Origin: an uncultured Nitrospira sp.
Lineage (GTDB): Bacteria; Nitrospirota; Nitrospiria; Nitrospirales; Nitrospiraceae
NCBI GenBank assembly: GCA_902500805.1
Contig: CABVSA010000025.1
Coordinates: 1 to 45,877, forward strand
DNA: 45,877 nt
Direction of reading: 5' to 3'
In this document: positions 17,716 to 28,248 of the stretch, one piece after another
Position numbering within the stretch: position 1 is the stretch's first letter
Layout: every line of letters begins with the position of its first letter
Made by a program: the position numbers and the translations under genes
The notes under the pieces: generated by a model
Databases searched by the model: none
What the model was told of the DNA's origin: nothing
What the model saw: only the letters and a program-made list of their open reading frames with translations

Positions 17716-18318
17716 TTAGAATTTTACTTCCGGGGGTTTCGCCACGGCCTGTTCATCTGCCACTGTAAAGTTGGGTTTCTCTTCCAAGTGCAAGAGAAAT
17801 TTTGCAGTGAGGTTCGTCGGGAAATAGCGAACCATCTTGTTGTAGTCCGCCACTCGATCGATATACCGCTTGCGGGCCACGGTGATTCGATTTTCTGTCC
17901 CTTCCAGCTGGCTCTGAAGATCTCTGAAGTTTTGATCGGCCTTGAGGTTGGGATAGTTTTCAGCGATCGCGATCAGTCGTCCCAACGCTGAGGCCAACCC
18001 CGCTTGAGCCTTTTGAAACGCCTCGAATGCAGCCGGATCCTTCAGCACCTCCGGCGTCACTTGCATTCCAGTGGCTTTGGCCCTGGCGTTGGCAACGCCC
18101 TCCAGCGTCTCTTTTTCATGGGCGGCATACCCTTTGACCGTTGCCACGAGATTTGGAATGAGGTCTGCGCGGCGCTGGTATTGATTGATCACCTCACTCC
18201 ACGCGGCCTTCGTATCTTCATCCAAGCCTTGGAGATCATTGTACCCACACCCGGAGACAGACAATGCCATGACCGTTGTTGTTGTGATCACTACCGTTTG
18301 CCACCAACGACATCCCAT
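17716..18318 (-). CDS. lemA: LemA-family lipoprotein
   Basis: 200 residues from the ATG at 18318, with AAGGAGG five bases upstream. The N-terminal hydrophobic segment ends in SVSGC, a lipobox. The rest is the all-helical LemA domain: YNDLQGLDEDTKAAWSEVINQYQRRADLIPNLVATVKGYAAHE, ASALGRLIAIAENYPNLKAD, FRDLQSQLEGTENRITVARKRYIDRVADYN. LemA proteins are inner- or outer-membrane-anchored coiled-coil proteins without known activity, nearly always encoded with TPM proteins, as here. It is first gene of the trio. Confidence 0.92.
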   Translation of the reverse strand: MGCRWWQTVVITTTTVMALSVSGCGYNDLQGLDEDTKAAWSEVINQYQRRADLIPNLVATVKGYAAHEKETLEGVANARAKATGMQVTPEVLKDPAAFEAFQKAQAGLASALGRLIAIAENYPNLKADQNFRDLQSQLEGTENRITVARKRYIDRVADYNKMVRYFPTNLTAKFLLHLEEKPNFTVADEQAVAKPPEVKF

Positions 18319-18521
18319 CGTTTCCTCCTTCAGCAATACCCTTAGCCCGCACTCTGTAGGACGCTACGCCTCGCGAATCGGGCTCTCATGCTACCACGAG
18401 GAATAATCATGAAGATATCTCGGTCAAGGGCCTCACGCTGAGAAGAGAGGCATTCGACAGAACCGATGGGTCACACGGAAGAGGCTGGTGACGGAGGAAG
18501 AATCTACTCGGCAAGCAATGA

Positions 18522-19043
18522 CTAAGCAACCTTTAATGGGCCCAACGAAGCGGATCTCGAACGGGTTTGGATAAACGCCGTCAAGCGTTTATCCTCTTGC
18601 GCTCTGCGCAGAAACTTGAATGCAATCCCGCGGGTGCTGACAGAGCGAACAATGGCTGCCGCCTCGACCGGCGGCTCATCCTTGGCGAGGATGATCTCGA
18701 GGTAAAAGATATCATCAATTCGCACATGGGCCTTGCTTTGGATAATGCAACCCCCTAATGACATATCCAATACGGTACCTTCCCCCCGCACTCGTCCCCC
18801 GGAAAAAGAGAGAGAGAGCCTGACTGGAATACGCATATGTTCCCGACGCTCAGTGACCTGAGAGGCGCTCCTGAGACTCTTGCGGCGGGTGAGAAATCGA
18901 TAGTCACACCGTTGACACTGGAAGGGTACCAGCCGCAGCAGCGAGGCAAGAATTTCACGTGGTGAGTGCGCCTCCACATGAATGGCACCGTCCTGTTGAC
19001 ATTGAGGACACACGATCTGTCGCCCCATGATGCTCTCCGGCAT
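18522..19043 (-). CDS. zinc-ribbon PilZ-domain protein
   Basis: 173 residues. The N-terminal part has CPQC and CQRC pairs 30 residues apart, a likely zinc ribbon. A PilZ domain follows (about 65-160) with the c-di-GMP-binding motif RxxxR (REHMR within ERREHMRIPV) and DMSLGG (D/NxSxxG), so binding of c-di-GMP is expected. Two starts are possible: ATG at 19043 or ATG at 19028 with GGAG six bases upstream; the latter removes five residues. A diguanylate cyclase lies a few kilobases away, so both ends of a c-di-GMP route are present, but a direct link is only inference. Confidence 0.88.
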   Translation of the reverse strand: MPESIMGRQIVCPQCQQDGAIHVEAHSPREILASLLRLVPFQCQRCDYRFLTRRKSLRSASQVTERREHMRIPVRLSLSFSGGRVRGEGTVLDMSLGGCIIQSKAHVRIDDIFYLEIILAKDEPPVEAAAIVRSVSTRGIAFKFLRRAQEDKRLTAFIQTRSRSASLGPLKVA

Positions 19044-19072
19044 GCACCATCCTGATCACAGCCCTTGACCGC

Positions 19073-19100
19073 ACTATAAAGGCCTTTGCTTCACAGTCAA
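19073..19100 (-). promoter_or_regulatory. promoter of the PilZ gene
   Basis: On the minus strand TTGACT (19100-19095), 16-bp spacer, TATAGT (19078-19073). Each hexamer matches the sigma70 consensus in five of six positions. The expected transcript start is about 20-40 bases before the candidate start codons. Confidence 0.65.
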
Positions 19101-19191
19101 GCTCATTACCTTCTGGCGCAATCAGCTTCCGGTCTGGCGTTCCTCCGGGAAGGGTTCAGATTGAATAGTCTTGTGCTCCGCGTGGGTTCTG

Positions 19192-19980
19192 CTATGAAGA
19201 TTCCGCGTGGGGGGACTCCGGCTCACTCGGCAGGCTGGACTCAACGATACCGGCACGGAGATATTCATGATTGAGATTGGCAATGAACCGGGTACTGATG
19301 TTTTTGGGGCACACGGCCTCGCACTCATACTGATTGCCGCAGGACCCGAACCCTTCCCGGTCCATCGCCTCAAGCATGGCACTCACACGGCGCGCTCGCT
19401 CCGGCCTTCCCTGTGGAAGAGTCGCTAAGTGAGACACCTTTGCCGCCACAAACAGCATGGCTGAGGCATTCTTACAGGCTGCGACACAAGCCCCACAGCC
19501 GATACACGAAGCCGCATCCATCGCGGTTTCGGCTTGGTCTTTTCCGATCAAGATGACGTTTCCGTCCACCGCGCCACCAGTATTGACCGAGATATATCCG
19601 CCCGCCTGCATGATGCGATCCAGCGCACTGCGATCCACGACCAAGTCTTTCAGAATCGGAAAGGCTTTGGCCCGCCAGGGTTCAATCGTAATAAAAGCCC
19701 CATCAGAAAACCGTCTCATGTACAGCTGGCAGGTCGTAATCCCCTGGTCCGGGCCATGGGGGATCCCATTGATGACCAGGGAGCAACTCCCGCAAATCCC
19801 TTCCCGACAATCCTGCTCGAACGCCACCGGCTCTTCACCATTGCCGAGCAATCTCTGGTTGACTCCATCGAGCATTTCTAGAAACGACATGCCGGGGCTC
19901 ACATCCTGCGCCTCGTACGTGATGAACCGACCCCGTTCGTGCGGGCCATTCTGGCGCCAAATGTTCAAGGTGAATTTCAT
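19192..19980 (-). CDS. sdhB: succinate dehydrogenase/fumarate reductase iron-sulfur subunit
   Basis: 262 residues. It carries electrons between the flavoprotein and the membrane quinone site. Seen: plant-type [2Fe-2S] ligands CREGICGSC (about 58-66) and a fourth Cys in ITTCQLYM; C-terminal clusters [11 protein letters not shown] and [16 protein letters not shown]. The order on the transcript is C, A, B. In an autotroph using the reductive TCA cycle this complex would run as fumarate reductase; in either direction it is an inner-membrane quinone-linked enzyme. The gap to sdhA is 66 bp. Confidence 0.95.
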   Translation of the reverse strand: MKFTLNIWRQNGPHERGRFITYEAQDVSPGMSFLEMLDGVNQRLLGNGEEPVAFEQDCREGICGSCSLVINGIPHGPDQGITTCQLYMRRFSDGAFITIEPWRAKAFPILKDLVVDRSALDRIMQAGGYISVNTGGAVDGNVILIGKDQAETAMDAASCIGCGACVAACKNASAMLFVAAKVSHLATLPQGRPERARRVSAMLEAMDREGFGSCGNQYECEAVCPKNISTRFIANLNHEYLRAGIVESSLPSEPESPHAESS

Positions 19981-20046
19981 AGCGGGCGCAGCAACCTCTC
20001 TCGTATTCCTTTCATCCCTTACTCCTCACCCCGCACCTTTTTCCGG

Positions 20047-21960
20047 CTATTGGTAGCTTCTCATGGTCGGAGGCACGAACTCGAACGCCAGCGGTTCCTT
20101 GTGGAGAACCGGCACAGCTCCGTCCCGATACTGCCATGCCGCAACATAGGCGAACCTCCCATCGTCCCGCCGTGGCTCACCATCCTCTGTCTGATACTCC
20201 TCCCGAAAATGCGCGCCACATGATTCATGCCGATGGAGGGCGTCGTGACAGAGCAATTCTGCAAACTCAAGATAGTCCGCCACCCGTCCCGCATACTCCA
20301 ACTCCTGGTTGAAAGCACTTCCCGACCCCGGGACCATCACATCTCGCCAAAATTCCTCACGCAGTTTGGGAATCGATTGCAATGCCGAGGTGAGCCCCCC
20401 TTCGTTGCGCGACATGCCGCAATGATTCCACAAGAGCGTCCCGAGTTCTCGATGGAACATCGCCGCGGTTCGACGTCCCTTCACCGTCAGCAGACGGTTG
20501 ACCCGCGTCTCAACGCGCTGGATGGCTTCGCGAGCCTCTGCATGATCGTCCGGAATAGAGAGGAGTTTTGCCGTCGCCAGGTAATGGCCGATGGTATAAG
20601 GAAGGATAAAGTAGCCATCGGCAAGTCCTTGCATCAATGAGCTGGCACCCAACCGGTTGGCACCATGGTCCGCAAAGTTTGCCTCACCGATGACGAAAAG
20701 ACCCGGGACCGTGCTCATCAAATTGTAATCCACCCAGAGTCCCCCCATCGTATAGTGCGGCGCCGGGTAAATCCGCATGGGTACTTGGTACGCATCCTCT
20801 CCTGTAATGCGATGGTACATGTCGAAAAGATTGCCATAGCGCTCACGGACCACTTCGAGCCCCTGTTGTTCGATGACTTCCGAAAAGTCTAGATACACAC
20901 CCTGGCCGCCCGGCCCGACACCACGACCTTCGTCGCACACAACTTTGACTGCACGCGAGGCAATGTCCCGCGGGGCGAGATTCCCGAACCGAGGGTATCG
21001 CCGCTCTAGAAAATAATCGCGATCTATTGGAGGAATATCGCCGGGCAAACGATGATCCGATGACACCTTCGGCACCCATAACCGGCCATCGTTCCGAAGC
21101 GACTCGGACATCAAAGTTAACTTAGCCTGATGAGCACCACCTGGGGGGATTGCCGTCGGGTGAATCTGGGTAAAGCACGGATTGGCGAACGCTGCTCCAT
21201 GCTTCCACGCTCGATACGTGGCCGTCACATTACATCCGTTCGCATTGGTGGAGAGGTAATACACATTACTGTACCCACCTGTAGCCAGCACCACAGCATG
21301 GGCCGTGTGCGCGCTGATACGTCCGGTGACCAAATCGCGAGACACAATCCCTCGAGCCTGACCGTCGACCAGAATCAAGTCGAGCAGTTCCGTACGCGGA
21401 TGCATTGTGACCTGGCCGCGTTCGATCTGCCAACAGAGCGCCGAATAGGCACCTAATAGGAGTTGTTGCCCAGTCTGTCCTCGACAGTAGAACGTCCGAG
21501 AGACTTGAACGCCTCCAAACGACCGGTTCGCCAATTGACCGCCATACTCTCGGGCAAATGGGATACCAAGCGCCACGCATTGATCGATGATCTGTGTACT
21601 GACCTGAGCGAGCCGATACACATTGGCTTCTCGGGAGCGGAAATCACCGCCTTTGATCGTGTCATAAAACAATCGCCCGACACTATCGCCGTCGTCCTGG
21701 TAGTTCTTCGCCGCATTGATTCCCCCCTGCGCGGCAATGCTGTGTGCCCGACGCGGACTATCATGGAAACAAAAGCACTCCACGTGATACCCAAGCTGTC
21801 CCAAGGTCGACGCCGCACTCGCGCCGGCAAGGCCGGTACCGACAACGATCACGGAAAGCTTCCGTTTGTTGTTGGGGCTGACCAGCTTTTCGCTGAACCG
21901 GTGCCGATCCCATTTGCTTTCCAGAGGTCCGGATGGAATTTTCGAATCCAGTCTCGTCAT
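20047..21960 (-). CDS. sdhA: succinate dehydrogenase/fumarate reductase flavoprotein subunit
   Basis: 637 residues. Catalytic subunit interconverting succinate and fumarate, with covalently bound FAD. Seen: dinucleotide-binding [19 protein letters not shown] (about 38-56), the flavin-linking region [21 protein letters not shown] with its His, the substrate site HPTAIPPGG, the [10 protein letters not shown] segment with the active-site region, and [21 protein letters not shown] near the C-terminal half. Its ATG overlaps the TGA of sdhC by one base (TGATG). The general form, with a single cytochrome b subunit, is like the Bacillus-type enzyme. Confidence 0.96.
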   Translation of the reverse strand: MTRLDSKIPSGPLESKWDRHRFSEKLVSPNNKRKLSVIVVGTGLAGASAASTLGQLGYHVECFCFHDSPRRAHSIAAQGGINAAKNYQDDGDSVGRLFYDTIKGGDFRSREANVYRLAQVSTQIIDQCVALGIPFAREYGGQLANRSFGGVQVSRTFYCRGQTGQQLLLGAYSALCWQIERGQVTMHPRTELLDLILVDGQARGIVSRDLVTGRISAHTAHAVVLATGGYSNVYYLSTNANGCNVTATYRAWKHGAAFANPCFTQIHPTAIPPGGAHQAKLTLMSESLRNDGRLWVPKVSSDHRLPGDIPPIDRDYFLERRYPRFGNLAPRDIASRAVKVVCDEGRGVGPGGQGVYLDFSEVIEQQGLEVVRERYGNLFDMYHRITGEDAYQVPMRIYPAPHYTMGGLWVDYNLMSTVPGLFVIGEANFADHGANRLGASSLMQGLADGYFILPYTIGHYLATAKLLSIPDDHAEAREAIQRVETRVNRLLTVKGRRTAAMFHRELGTLLWNHCGMSRNEGGLTSALQSIPKLREEFWRDVMVPGSGSAFNQELEYAGRVADYLEFAELLCHDALHRHESCGAHFREEYQTEDGEPRRDDGRFAYVAAWQYRDGAVPVLHKEPLAFEFVPPTMRSYQ

Positions 21961-22637
21961 CAGCGCACGATCCCAAAAAAGACGGCAAGAACGATCGCAA
22001 CATTCCCTAAAACCACGATCAGGCCGATCACAGGTCCGAACGCTTTCAGCAAACGATTCAACGCCGCGTGCTCAAACCCCATCGTCTGTACACTGCTGGC
22101 AATCGCATGACTCAGGTGAAGACCAAGCCCCAGCTGGCCGGCAAGATAGAGGACGACCATGAAGGGGTTTTGAAACGCATGCACCACTTTGCCGTAGACA
22201 TCCCGATAGCCCGCCGGATCGCGGCGATCAGCGAAGCCGGGATCGATGACTCCAGCCGTGAGATGCAGGAGGTGGAACCCGACGAATAGCAACAGGACCA
22301 TCCCGGAGATCGCCATAGTGCGGGACGCGATTGACGCCTGTCGATAGCGGTGGATCGTGTACTCAACAGGACGAGCGCGACGATTTCGCATACTCAGCTG
22401 GAGCGCAAGCCCAATGTGGAGCGCCGCCATGCTCAGTAATCCGATGCGGACCGCCCAGAGCACGATCGGCATATCGCGGAGAAAGGCGGCATACCCGTTA
22501 AGTGCATGGGGTCCTTCGAACAGCTGAAGATTCCCCAGCATATGAAACACGACGAATACCACAAGGCCTAGCCCGGTCATGGCTAGCCCCATCTTCTTTC
22601 CGACCGAAGATTGGAAATGACTGAAGAGTCGTATCAT
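21960..22637 (-). CDS. sdhC: succinate dehydrogenase/fumarate reductase cytochrome b subunit
   Basis: 225 residues with five membrane segments, the single-subunit di-haem cytochrome b558 type. Candidate haem-ligand His residues are in [40 protein letters not shown] and [15 protein letters not shown], one per helix. It anchors SdhAB and exchanges electrons with quinone. It is the first gene of the sdhCAB operon. The ATG at 22637 has no Shine-Dalgarno, but a consensus -10 hexamer eight bases before it. Confidence 0.93.
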   Translation of the reverse strand: MIRLFSHFQSSVGKKMGLAMTGLGLVVFVVFHMLGNLQLFEGPHALNGYAAFLRDMPIVLWAVRIGLLSMAALHIGLALQLSMRNRRARPVEYTIHRYRQASIASRTMAISGMVLLLFVGFHLLHLTAGVIDPGFADRRDPAGYRDVYGKVVHAFQNPFMVVLYLAGQLGLGLHLSHAIASSVQTMGFEHAALNRLLKAFGPVIGLIVVLGNVAIVLAVFFGIVR

Positions 22638-22645
22638 CCAGCGCC

Positions 22646-22651
22646 ATTATA
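22646..22651 (-). promoter_or_regulatory. putative sdhCAB -10 element, leaderless type
   Basis: Perfect TATAAT on the minus strand (22651-22646), eight bases before the sdhC ATG at 22637. The -35 region at the usual distance is weak (GTTCGT), so the promoter assignment is moderate. If used, the mRNA would start at or within two bases of the start codon. Confidence 0.4.
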
Positions 22652-22862
22652 CAATGAACCATGAGCAAACGAACGCTTCGTCGGACCACTTCACCTCCCA
22701 CAACCTTGACTCAAACAGCACTCCGCACCTGCGCATCCGTCGACCGCTGTACCCTAAACCGCGTGATGCCCTTTTGCACTACGGAACTCAAGCGGATATG
22801 GAAAGGATGGACGCACCGGCATCACTGCCAATGCCATCGGGACAATTCTCCCTGGTCGCGAC

Positions 22863-24113
22863 TTATCGAATGATGAGAGGAGTCGATTCGCGCGGGGTGA
22901 CTCGACGGACCTGAAGTTCAAGCTGTTCAGAAGGTTTAAGTCCTGGGACAAGCACATCCATCGCCATGACACAGTTACGACCGTTCTCCTTTGCGGCATA
23001 CAGCGCTCTATCTGCTTGATCGATCAACTCCAGCGGAGCTCTGGCTCCAAATACACTGGATGACACACCGATACTCACCGTCAGCGTCATGCCGGATGCC
23101 ATTCGCACACGGTTGCCGGCTTCCGCAGCCACACGGACTCGAAGGCGCTCCGCCAACACCGTCGCCTCACTCAATGTCGTACGAGGGAACATCAGGCAGA
23201 ATTCTTCCCCTCCATAGCGTCCGACCATATCCGTCAGTCGCACCCCTGACTGAAGGCAGTCCGCGACGGCTTGGATCGCTTGATCCCCAACGGCATGCCC
23301 GAATTCGTCGTTCACACGCTTAAACTCGTCAATGTCGACCATGAGACAGCAGAGCTCACTTCCTTGTCCACGCCCCGCAGCAAACGCCTCCTCAAATAAG
23401 GCATAAAATGCACGGCGATTGAGACATCCTGTCAGCGCATCACGTGAGGCCAGACGCACCAGCTCTCCATTTTGCCGTAGAACTTCGGTTTGTGCGGCCT
23501 CAAGACGTGTCACAGTCCGCATCAGTGCCTCGTTGAACTCCGTAAGTTGCCGGTTCGCATGCTGGAGCTCCATGGTCCGTTCATCAACCAACCGGCTCAA
23601 CTCATTCACCTGGCCCGCAACCTTTTGCGCAAGATCCCATTTCCGACACAGTGCAGTCGCGAGCTGCAACACCTCGATGCTATTGAACGGCTTCTGCAAG
23701 ATCAGCAACTGATCCGTTCGCCCAATTCGGCCTCTGATTTCCTCCCACGGTTGGTCGGAATAGGCGGTACAGATCACGACTTGCAACGCAGCATCTGCCG
23801 CCCAGAGACGCTCGATCGTCTCCAGCCCGTCCCAACCCGGCGGCATCCGCATATCCACAAAAGCCACCGCATATGGCTTCCCTTCCTTGACAGCCGTTTC
23901 AACGAAGACCAGCGCGGCGGTCCCTTGCTCTGCGGAATCGACCCTGAACTCGTCGCTGCTCCAAACAGGATGAGGCTCGCCGAATAAGGAGCCCCGTGCC
24001 TCTTCTAGAGCCTCCGATCCCTTGGTCGGGTGAAGAATTTTCAAGAAGTCATGATGGATCGACACATTGTCGTCCACGACCAGGATACGTCGATTGATCT
24101 CCTCGCTTATCAC
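22863..24113 (-). CDS. receiver-GGDEF diguanylate cyclase
   Basis: 416 residues, GTG start at 24113 with GGAGGG six bases upstream. The N-terminal receiver domain (about 10-160) is of an extended type: RILVVDDNVSIHHDFLKIL, an inserted segment (EARGSLFGEPHP...FRVDSAEQG), acceptor Asp 87 in [12 protein letters not shown], and ILQKPFNSIEV. A coiled coil (about 175-240) leads to a GGDEF domain with an intact GGEEF active site (301-305) and an inhibitory RxxD site (RLTD, 292-295) five residues before it. It should make c-di-GMP when phosphorylated and be inhibited by product. It is the last gene of a five-gene signalling cluster; 34 bp separate it from the kinase upstream. Confidence 0.94.
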   Translation of the reverse strand: MISEEINRRILVVDDNVSIHHDFLKILHPTKGSEALEEARGSLFGEPHPVWSSDEFRVDSAEQGTAALVFVETAVKEGKPYAVAFVDMRMPPGWDGLETIERLWAADAALQVVICTAYSDQPWEEIRGRIGRTDQLLILQKPFNSIEVLQLATALCRKWDLAQKVAGQVNELSRLVDERTMELQHANRQLTEFNEALMRTVTRLEAAQTEVLRQNGELVRLASRDALTGCLNRRAFYALFEEAFAAGRGQGSELCCLMVDIDEFKRVNDEFGHAVGDQAIQAVADCLQSGVRLTDMVGRYGGEEFCLMFPRTTLSEATVLAERLRVRVAAEAGNRVRMASGMTLTVSIGVSSSVFGARAPLELIDQADRALYAAKENGRNCVMAMDVLVPGLKPSEQLELQVRRVTPRESTPLIIR

Positions 24114-24147
24114 TCCACACCCTCCGACGACTCTTCACCGTGATGCG

Positions 24148-25413
24148 TTAACTTGCTTTGGCATGCAGCGACTGAGCGGGGACTTTCCTGAGCCGCATCG
24201 TGCACCAAAATGTCGAGCCCCGTCCGGAAACACTTTCAACCCCCACTGCTCCCCCCATCATCCCGGCTAACTGCTTCACAATCGCCAGTCCAAGTCCGGT
24301 CCCGCCGAACTTACGTGTGGTGCTGCCATCTGCCTGTGTGAAGGGTGTAAACAGATTGGCTTGGATCGCCGGTTCCACACCAATCCCTGTATCCTGTACC
24401 TTCAGACACAACTCCGTCTGCCCAAGGGCATCATCGACCACCGTCATGGAAACAGTGATCTGGCCATGCGCGGTAAATTTAATCGCATTCCCGATGAGGT
24501 TCGTGAGGATTTGGCGAATGCGTACCGGATCGCCCAGATACTCGCGGCCGACGGCTTCGGATAGGCTGGTCGTCAACTGAAGTCCCTTGCTTCCCGCCTG
24601 CCCTGAAAAGAGTTCCTGCGTCTCCGTCACAAGTTGACGAAGGTCGAAGGAGATCTGTTCAAGCGTCAGCTTTCCGGCTTCAATTTTTGAAATATCCAGA
24701 ATGTCATCGATGATCTGGATGAGGGCCTGACCGGACTTCTGCAGCGTGTGCATGTACCGCCGCTGCTTGTCATTCAGTGGGGTTTGCAGCAAGAGTTCGC
24801 TCATACCCAGAATCCCGTTCATCGGCGTGCGGATTTCATGGCTCATGTTGGCCAGGAACTGGGACTTGGCGACATTAGCAGCTTCGGCAGCCTGCAGCCG
24901 CTGGTGCGCCTGGCGGGCCAGGTTCCATTTTGTTGTAAGCGACATCGCCAGTTGAGAGACTTCGACGCTGGAAAAAGGCTTTTGCAGGATCAGTAGGCGA
25001 TCGTCATATCCCAATCGCTCGATGATCTCTTCCCAGGAATGATCCGTGTATGCCGTGCAGATCACCGTCTGAATCTCTGGATCGACCGCCCAGAAATGCT
25101 CGATCGTCTCCAACCCGTCCCAGCCGGGAGGCATGCGCATATCCACGAACACCACGGCATAGGGTCGACCTTCCTGGCGAGCCATCTGGACCGAGGCCAA
25201 TGCAGCCTGCCCCTGATCTACGCAATCCAATTCGAAACGCATCAGCGGCTTCAGGCGAGGAGTACCACCAAAGACTGCTGCACGGACCGCATCCAGATTG
25301 TGCGCCTCGTTCCCTGGCTGAAGAATTTTTCGAAAGTCATCATGGATGAGCACATTGTCATCGATGACCAAGATCCGTCGATTTTCCGAACAATCCGTCA
25401 GCTTGGTCGTCAT
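24148..25413 (-). CDS. receiver-histidine kinase (N-terminal REC, C-terminal kinase)
   Basis: 421 residues. The order is reversed from a usual kinase: the extended receiver comes first ([42 protein letters not shown]), then a short helix, the DHp domain with [10 protein letters not shown] (His 192) and HATPase_c with [25 protein letters not shown] and [10 protein letters not shown]. No membrane segment or PAS domain, so its input must be phosphorylation of its own receiver. It shares the receiver type and MRMPPGWDG acceptor motif with the genes on either side. The 36-bp gap to the hybrid kinase upstream supports one operon. Confidence 0.93.
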   Translation of the reverse strand: MTTKLTDCSENRRILVIDDNVLIHDDFRKILQPGNEAHNLDAVRAAVFGGTPRLKPLMRFELDCVDQGQAALASVQMARQEGRPYAVVFVDMRMPPGWDGLETIEHFWAVDPEIQTVICTAYTDHSWEEIIERLGYDDRLLILQKPFSSVEVSQLAMSLTTKWNLARQAHQRLQAAEAANVAKSQFLANMSHEIRTPMNGILGMSELLLQTPLNDKQRRYMHTLQKSGQALIQIIDDILDISKIEAGKLTLEQISFDLRQLVTETQELFSGQAGSKGLQLTTSLSEAVGREYLGDPVRIRQILTNLIGNAIKFTAHGQITVSMTVVDDALGQTELCLKVQDTGIGVEPAIQANLFTPFTQADGSTTRKFGGTGLGLAIVKQLAGMMGGAVGVESVSGRGSTFWCTMRLRKVPAQSLHAKAS

Positions 25414-25449
25414 GATCCCTCGATCAAATCGGATGAACGGCCCTGTTCG

Positions 25450-27333
25450 TTAGGCAGCCCGTGACTCACTCGTCGGTAAAAAATGGTGCAATACCTTACG
25501 AATCTCTTTCAGCCCCGCCGGCTTGGAGAGAAATCCATCCATACCTGCGGCAAGGCATGCCTCTTGATAGCTACTGACTGCGTGACCGGACAGAGCAATG
25601 ATCTGAACGGGCTTGCCGTCGGATCTGGTCAATCGACGTCTTCGAATTTCCCTACAGGCCGTTAGCCCATCCATTTCAGGCATCTCACAGTCCATGAGAA
25701 CCACGTCGTATTGGACCCGCCCCATCGCCTCCAACGCCTCTTTGCCCGTACTGACCACATCGGCTGACTCACCACAGAGATCCAGCATGCGTAAAAAGAC
25801 CTCCTGGTTCGTCGAATTGTCCTCAGCCAGGAGGATACGCGCGCGGGATCGTTGTTTAGGGGAAGAGCTGCCGGGATGCTTTGTCATCTGAGCAATGCAT
25901 AGAACTGGCATAGCGGCCTGATTCGGCAACTGGCTCTCAACGACAGGCATGTCTTGTGTGCTCTGTTTCTGAAGACGAACCGTAAACCAGAATGTGGAAC
26001 CTTGTCCTGGGGTACTTGTGAGACCAATATCACCGGCCATCAATCGGACAAGACGTTGCACGATGGCAAGCCCCAACCCCGTCCCTTCGTATCGCCGCGT
26101 GATCGAAGCATCCCCCTGGGCGAAGGGATCAAAGACCGTCTGCTGCGCCTCGACAGGAATGCCGATTCCGGTATCACACACCGTCATTTTGAAGAGGGCG
26201 CTATCATGACGATCCTCAACACGTTCAATGTGAATCAGGATGCCACCTCGTTCCGTAAACTTGACGGCATTGCCCACGAGGTTCACCAGAATCTGCCTCA
26301 GCCTGACAGCGTCTCCCCGCCACACGGTGGGGAGTTCGGGGTCGATCTGGCATTCTAAACTGAGCCCCTTTTTCCTCGAAGGCTCGTGAAACAGACTGAC
26401 AACGCCCCGCACTGTCGCCACCAGGTCGAGCCTCGCGATGTGGAGATCCATCTTCCCTTCATCGATCTTGGACAGATCGAGGATGTCATTGATGAGTTCA
26501 ACCAGCTGCTCGCCATTATCATGGATGACCTGAACAAAGTGCCGTTGCTGATTGTTCAAAGGGGTCGAGAGCAACAGCTCATTCATGCCGAGCATCCCGT
26601 TCATAGGGGTTCGGATCTCATGGCTCATATGCGCTAAAAACTGCGATTTGGCCTGGTTGGCATTGTCGGCATCCAGCTTTGCCTTTTTCAGCGCTTCCAC
26701 GGTTTTCTGCAATTCACTATTGCGCTGTTGAAGCTCAACCGTCCGTTCGGCAACTTGCTGTTCGAGCCGCTGGTTGGTGACAAGCAGTTCCCGGTTGCGG
26801 GCATTGACCTGCGCGACAAGGTCTTCAATCTGTAACCGCACATCACGCCCCAACTCCCACTTGCGCGTCAGTGACGCGGCAATCTGCTGAACCTCGATCG
26901 CATCGAACGGCTTGCGCAGGATCAACAACCGATCGCTCATCCCCAACCGTGCCGAAATTTCCGCCCACGAATGGTCAGAATAGGCCGTGCAGATCACGAC
27001 CTGAATCCGGCCATCGACCCCCCACAGTCGCTCAATCGTTTCCAGACCATCCCATCCCGTCGGCATCCGCATATCGACGAATGCCACGGCATAGGGGCGG
27101 CCCTCCTGCCGCGCCATCTGCACCAATGCCAGAGCCGCCTGTCCCTGAACCGCATAATCCAACTCGAAGCAATCCAGCGCTTCGACAAGCGGCGCCCCGC
27201 CAAACAAATCCCTACGCGCCTGGTTCAGACCTACATCTTCTGGTTGAGACTGAAGGATCCGCCGAAAGTCTTCATGGATCGACTGATTGTCGTCGACGAT
27301 CAAGACTCGAGGATTCTTACTGTGGTTATCCAT
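25450..27333 (-). CDS. receiver-histidine kinase-receiver hybrid
   Basis: 627 residues: extended N-terminal receiver ([31 protein letters not shown]), long coiled coil (about 155-230), DHp with [10 protein letters not shown] (His 238), HATPase_c ([34 protein letters not shown]), and a C-terminal classical receiver ([20 protein letters not shown], acceptor Asp 548 in [10 protein letters not shown]). Cytoplasmic, with no sensor domain. The final receiver lacks the insertion of the N-terminal one and looks like a separate acquisition. It would take phosphate at its N-terminus and pass it through His 238 to Asp 548 or to other cluster members. Confidence 0.93.
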   Translation of the reverse strand: MDNHSKNPRVLIVDDNQSIHEDFRRILQSQPEDVGLNQARRDLFGGAPLVEALDCFELDYAVQGQAALALVQMARQEGRPYAVAFVDMRMPTGWDGLETIERLWGVDGRIQVVICTAYSDHSWAEISARLGMSDRLLILRKPFDAIEVQQIAASLTRKWELGRDVRLQIEDLVAQVNARNRELLVTNQRLEQQVAERTVELQQRNSELQKTVEALKKAKLDADNANQAKSQFLAHMSHEIRTPMNGMLGMNELLLSTPLNNQQRHFVQVIHDNGEQLVELINDILDLSKIDEGKMDLHIARLDLVATVRGVVSLFHEPSRKKGLSLECQIDPELPTVWRGDAVRLRQILVNLVGNAVKFTERGGILIHIERVEDRHDSALFKMTVCDTGIGIPVEAQQTVFDPFAQGDASITRRYEGTGLGLAIVQRLVRLMAGDIGLTSTPGQGSTFWFTVRLQKQSTQDMPVVESQLPNQAAMPVLCIAQMTKHPGSSSPKQRSRARILLAEDNSTNQEVFLRMLDLCGESADVVSTGKEALEAMGRVQYDVVLMDCEMPEMDGLTACREIRRRRLTRSDGKPVQIIALSGHAVSSYQEACLAAGMDGFLSKPAGLKEIRKVLHHFLPTSESRAA

Positions 27334-27372
27334 ATGAATGAATACTGGCTCCCCGTCGGGAACGTCCTACCA

Positions 27373-28248
27373 TCAAGACCGATCGCGTACGTCGGTCTCT
27401 TGTCTTTGACTGGTCAAGAATTCATGCATATCTTTGATCAAGGAGAGCAGGTCCTGTGCGCAGTGCTCAAGAGTCGACGCATGCTGACGCTGGACAGGAT
27501 TCAAAGGGCTATCGAGCAGGAGAGTCACCTTCGCGATCAACTCATTCATCGGTGTCAGGATTTCATGACTCATGATCGCGAGACACTCTTCCTTTTGGCG
27601 AAGCATTGCTCCTTCCGATCCCGGCAAATCCACAGAGCCGGCTCCGGCTATTCGGCTGGCAATTTGCTCCTGAAGTCGTTGATTCACGGCGCGTACGTCG
27701 GTCGTCCGTTGGCTCACATTCTTGGCCAGTCCCTCAATCTTCAGATTCACCGCACGAGCCAGGTTCCATTTCTTGGTCAAGGCATTGGCCATTTGGACGA
27801 CCTCGATACTGTTGAACGGTTTCATCAGAATGAGCAACTTGTCGGTATCGCCAATGCGACGACTGACGTCTTCCCACGGATGGTCCGAATAGGCGGAACA
27901 GATGACGATCTGGATCTCCGGGTCGACGTACCACAGATGCTCGATAGTCTCGAGCCCATCCCACCCTGGAGGCATACGCATATCCACAAAGGCCGCCGCA
28001 TAGGGCATCCCACTCTGACGTGCCGTTTGAACAAGCCCGAATCCCTCACGGCCTTGTGTTGCAAACTCCAGTTCATACGCTACATGCGTGGGAAGGGTCG
28101 GGGTCTCCCCGAACAGAGCCGCCCGTGCGTGGTCCAGTGCTCCTGATTCTATCGGCGGGGACAAGATTTTCCTGAAGTCCTCGTGAATATTGGCATTGTC
28201 GTCAATGATGAGAATCCGACGGTTGATGGTGTCTCGGTCCATGGTCAT
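27373..28248 (-). CDS. receiver-DHp protein without ATPase domain
   Basis: 291 residues. Extended receiver ([42 protein letters not shown]) and coiled coil, then a DHp segment SHEILTPMNEL (His 228) and the second DHp helix, ending soon after (SLIKDMHEFLTSQ...). No N- or G-box follows; the next gene starts 40 bp later, so there is no hidden ATPase remnant. Either it is a phosphotransfer or scaffold protein whose His is phosphorylated by another kinase, or a decayed kinase kept for its receiver. Its ATG overlaps the TGA of the sensor kinase upstream (ATGA), tying it to that kinase. Confidence 0.9.
   Translation of the reverse strand: MTMDRDTINRRILIIDDNANIHEDFRKILSPPIESGALDHARAALFGETPTLPTHVAYELEFATQGREGFGLVQTARQSGMPYAAAFVDMRMPPGWDGLETIEHLWYVDPEIQIVICSAYSDHPWEDVSRRIGDTDKLLILMKPFNSIEVVQMANALTKKWNLARAVNLKIEGLAKNVSQRTTDVRAVNQRLQEQIASRIAGAGSVDLPGSEGAMLRQKEECLAIMSHEILTPMNELIAKVTLLLDSPLNPVQRQHASTLEHCAQDLLSLIKDMHEFLTSQRQETDVRDRS

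Noticed and set aside
22654..22914. 86-codon plus-strand ORF between sdhC and the diguanylate cyclase
   Set aside because: It overlaps the 3' end of the cyclase on the other strand, has no RBS and a composition without domain character.
26971..28146. Long plus-strand open frame (391 codons) opposite the receiver genes
   Set aside because: It lies across two conserved minus-strand signalling genes and their gap, and has no recognisable domain; it is a shadow caused by high-GC third positions.
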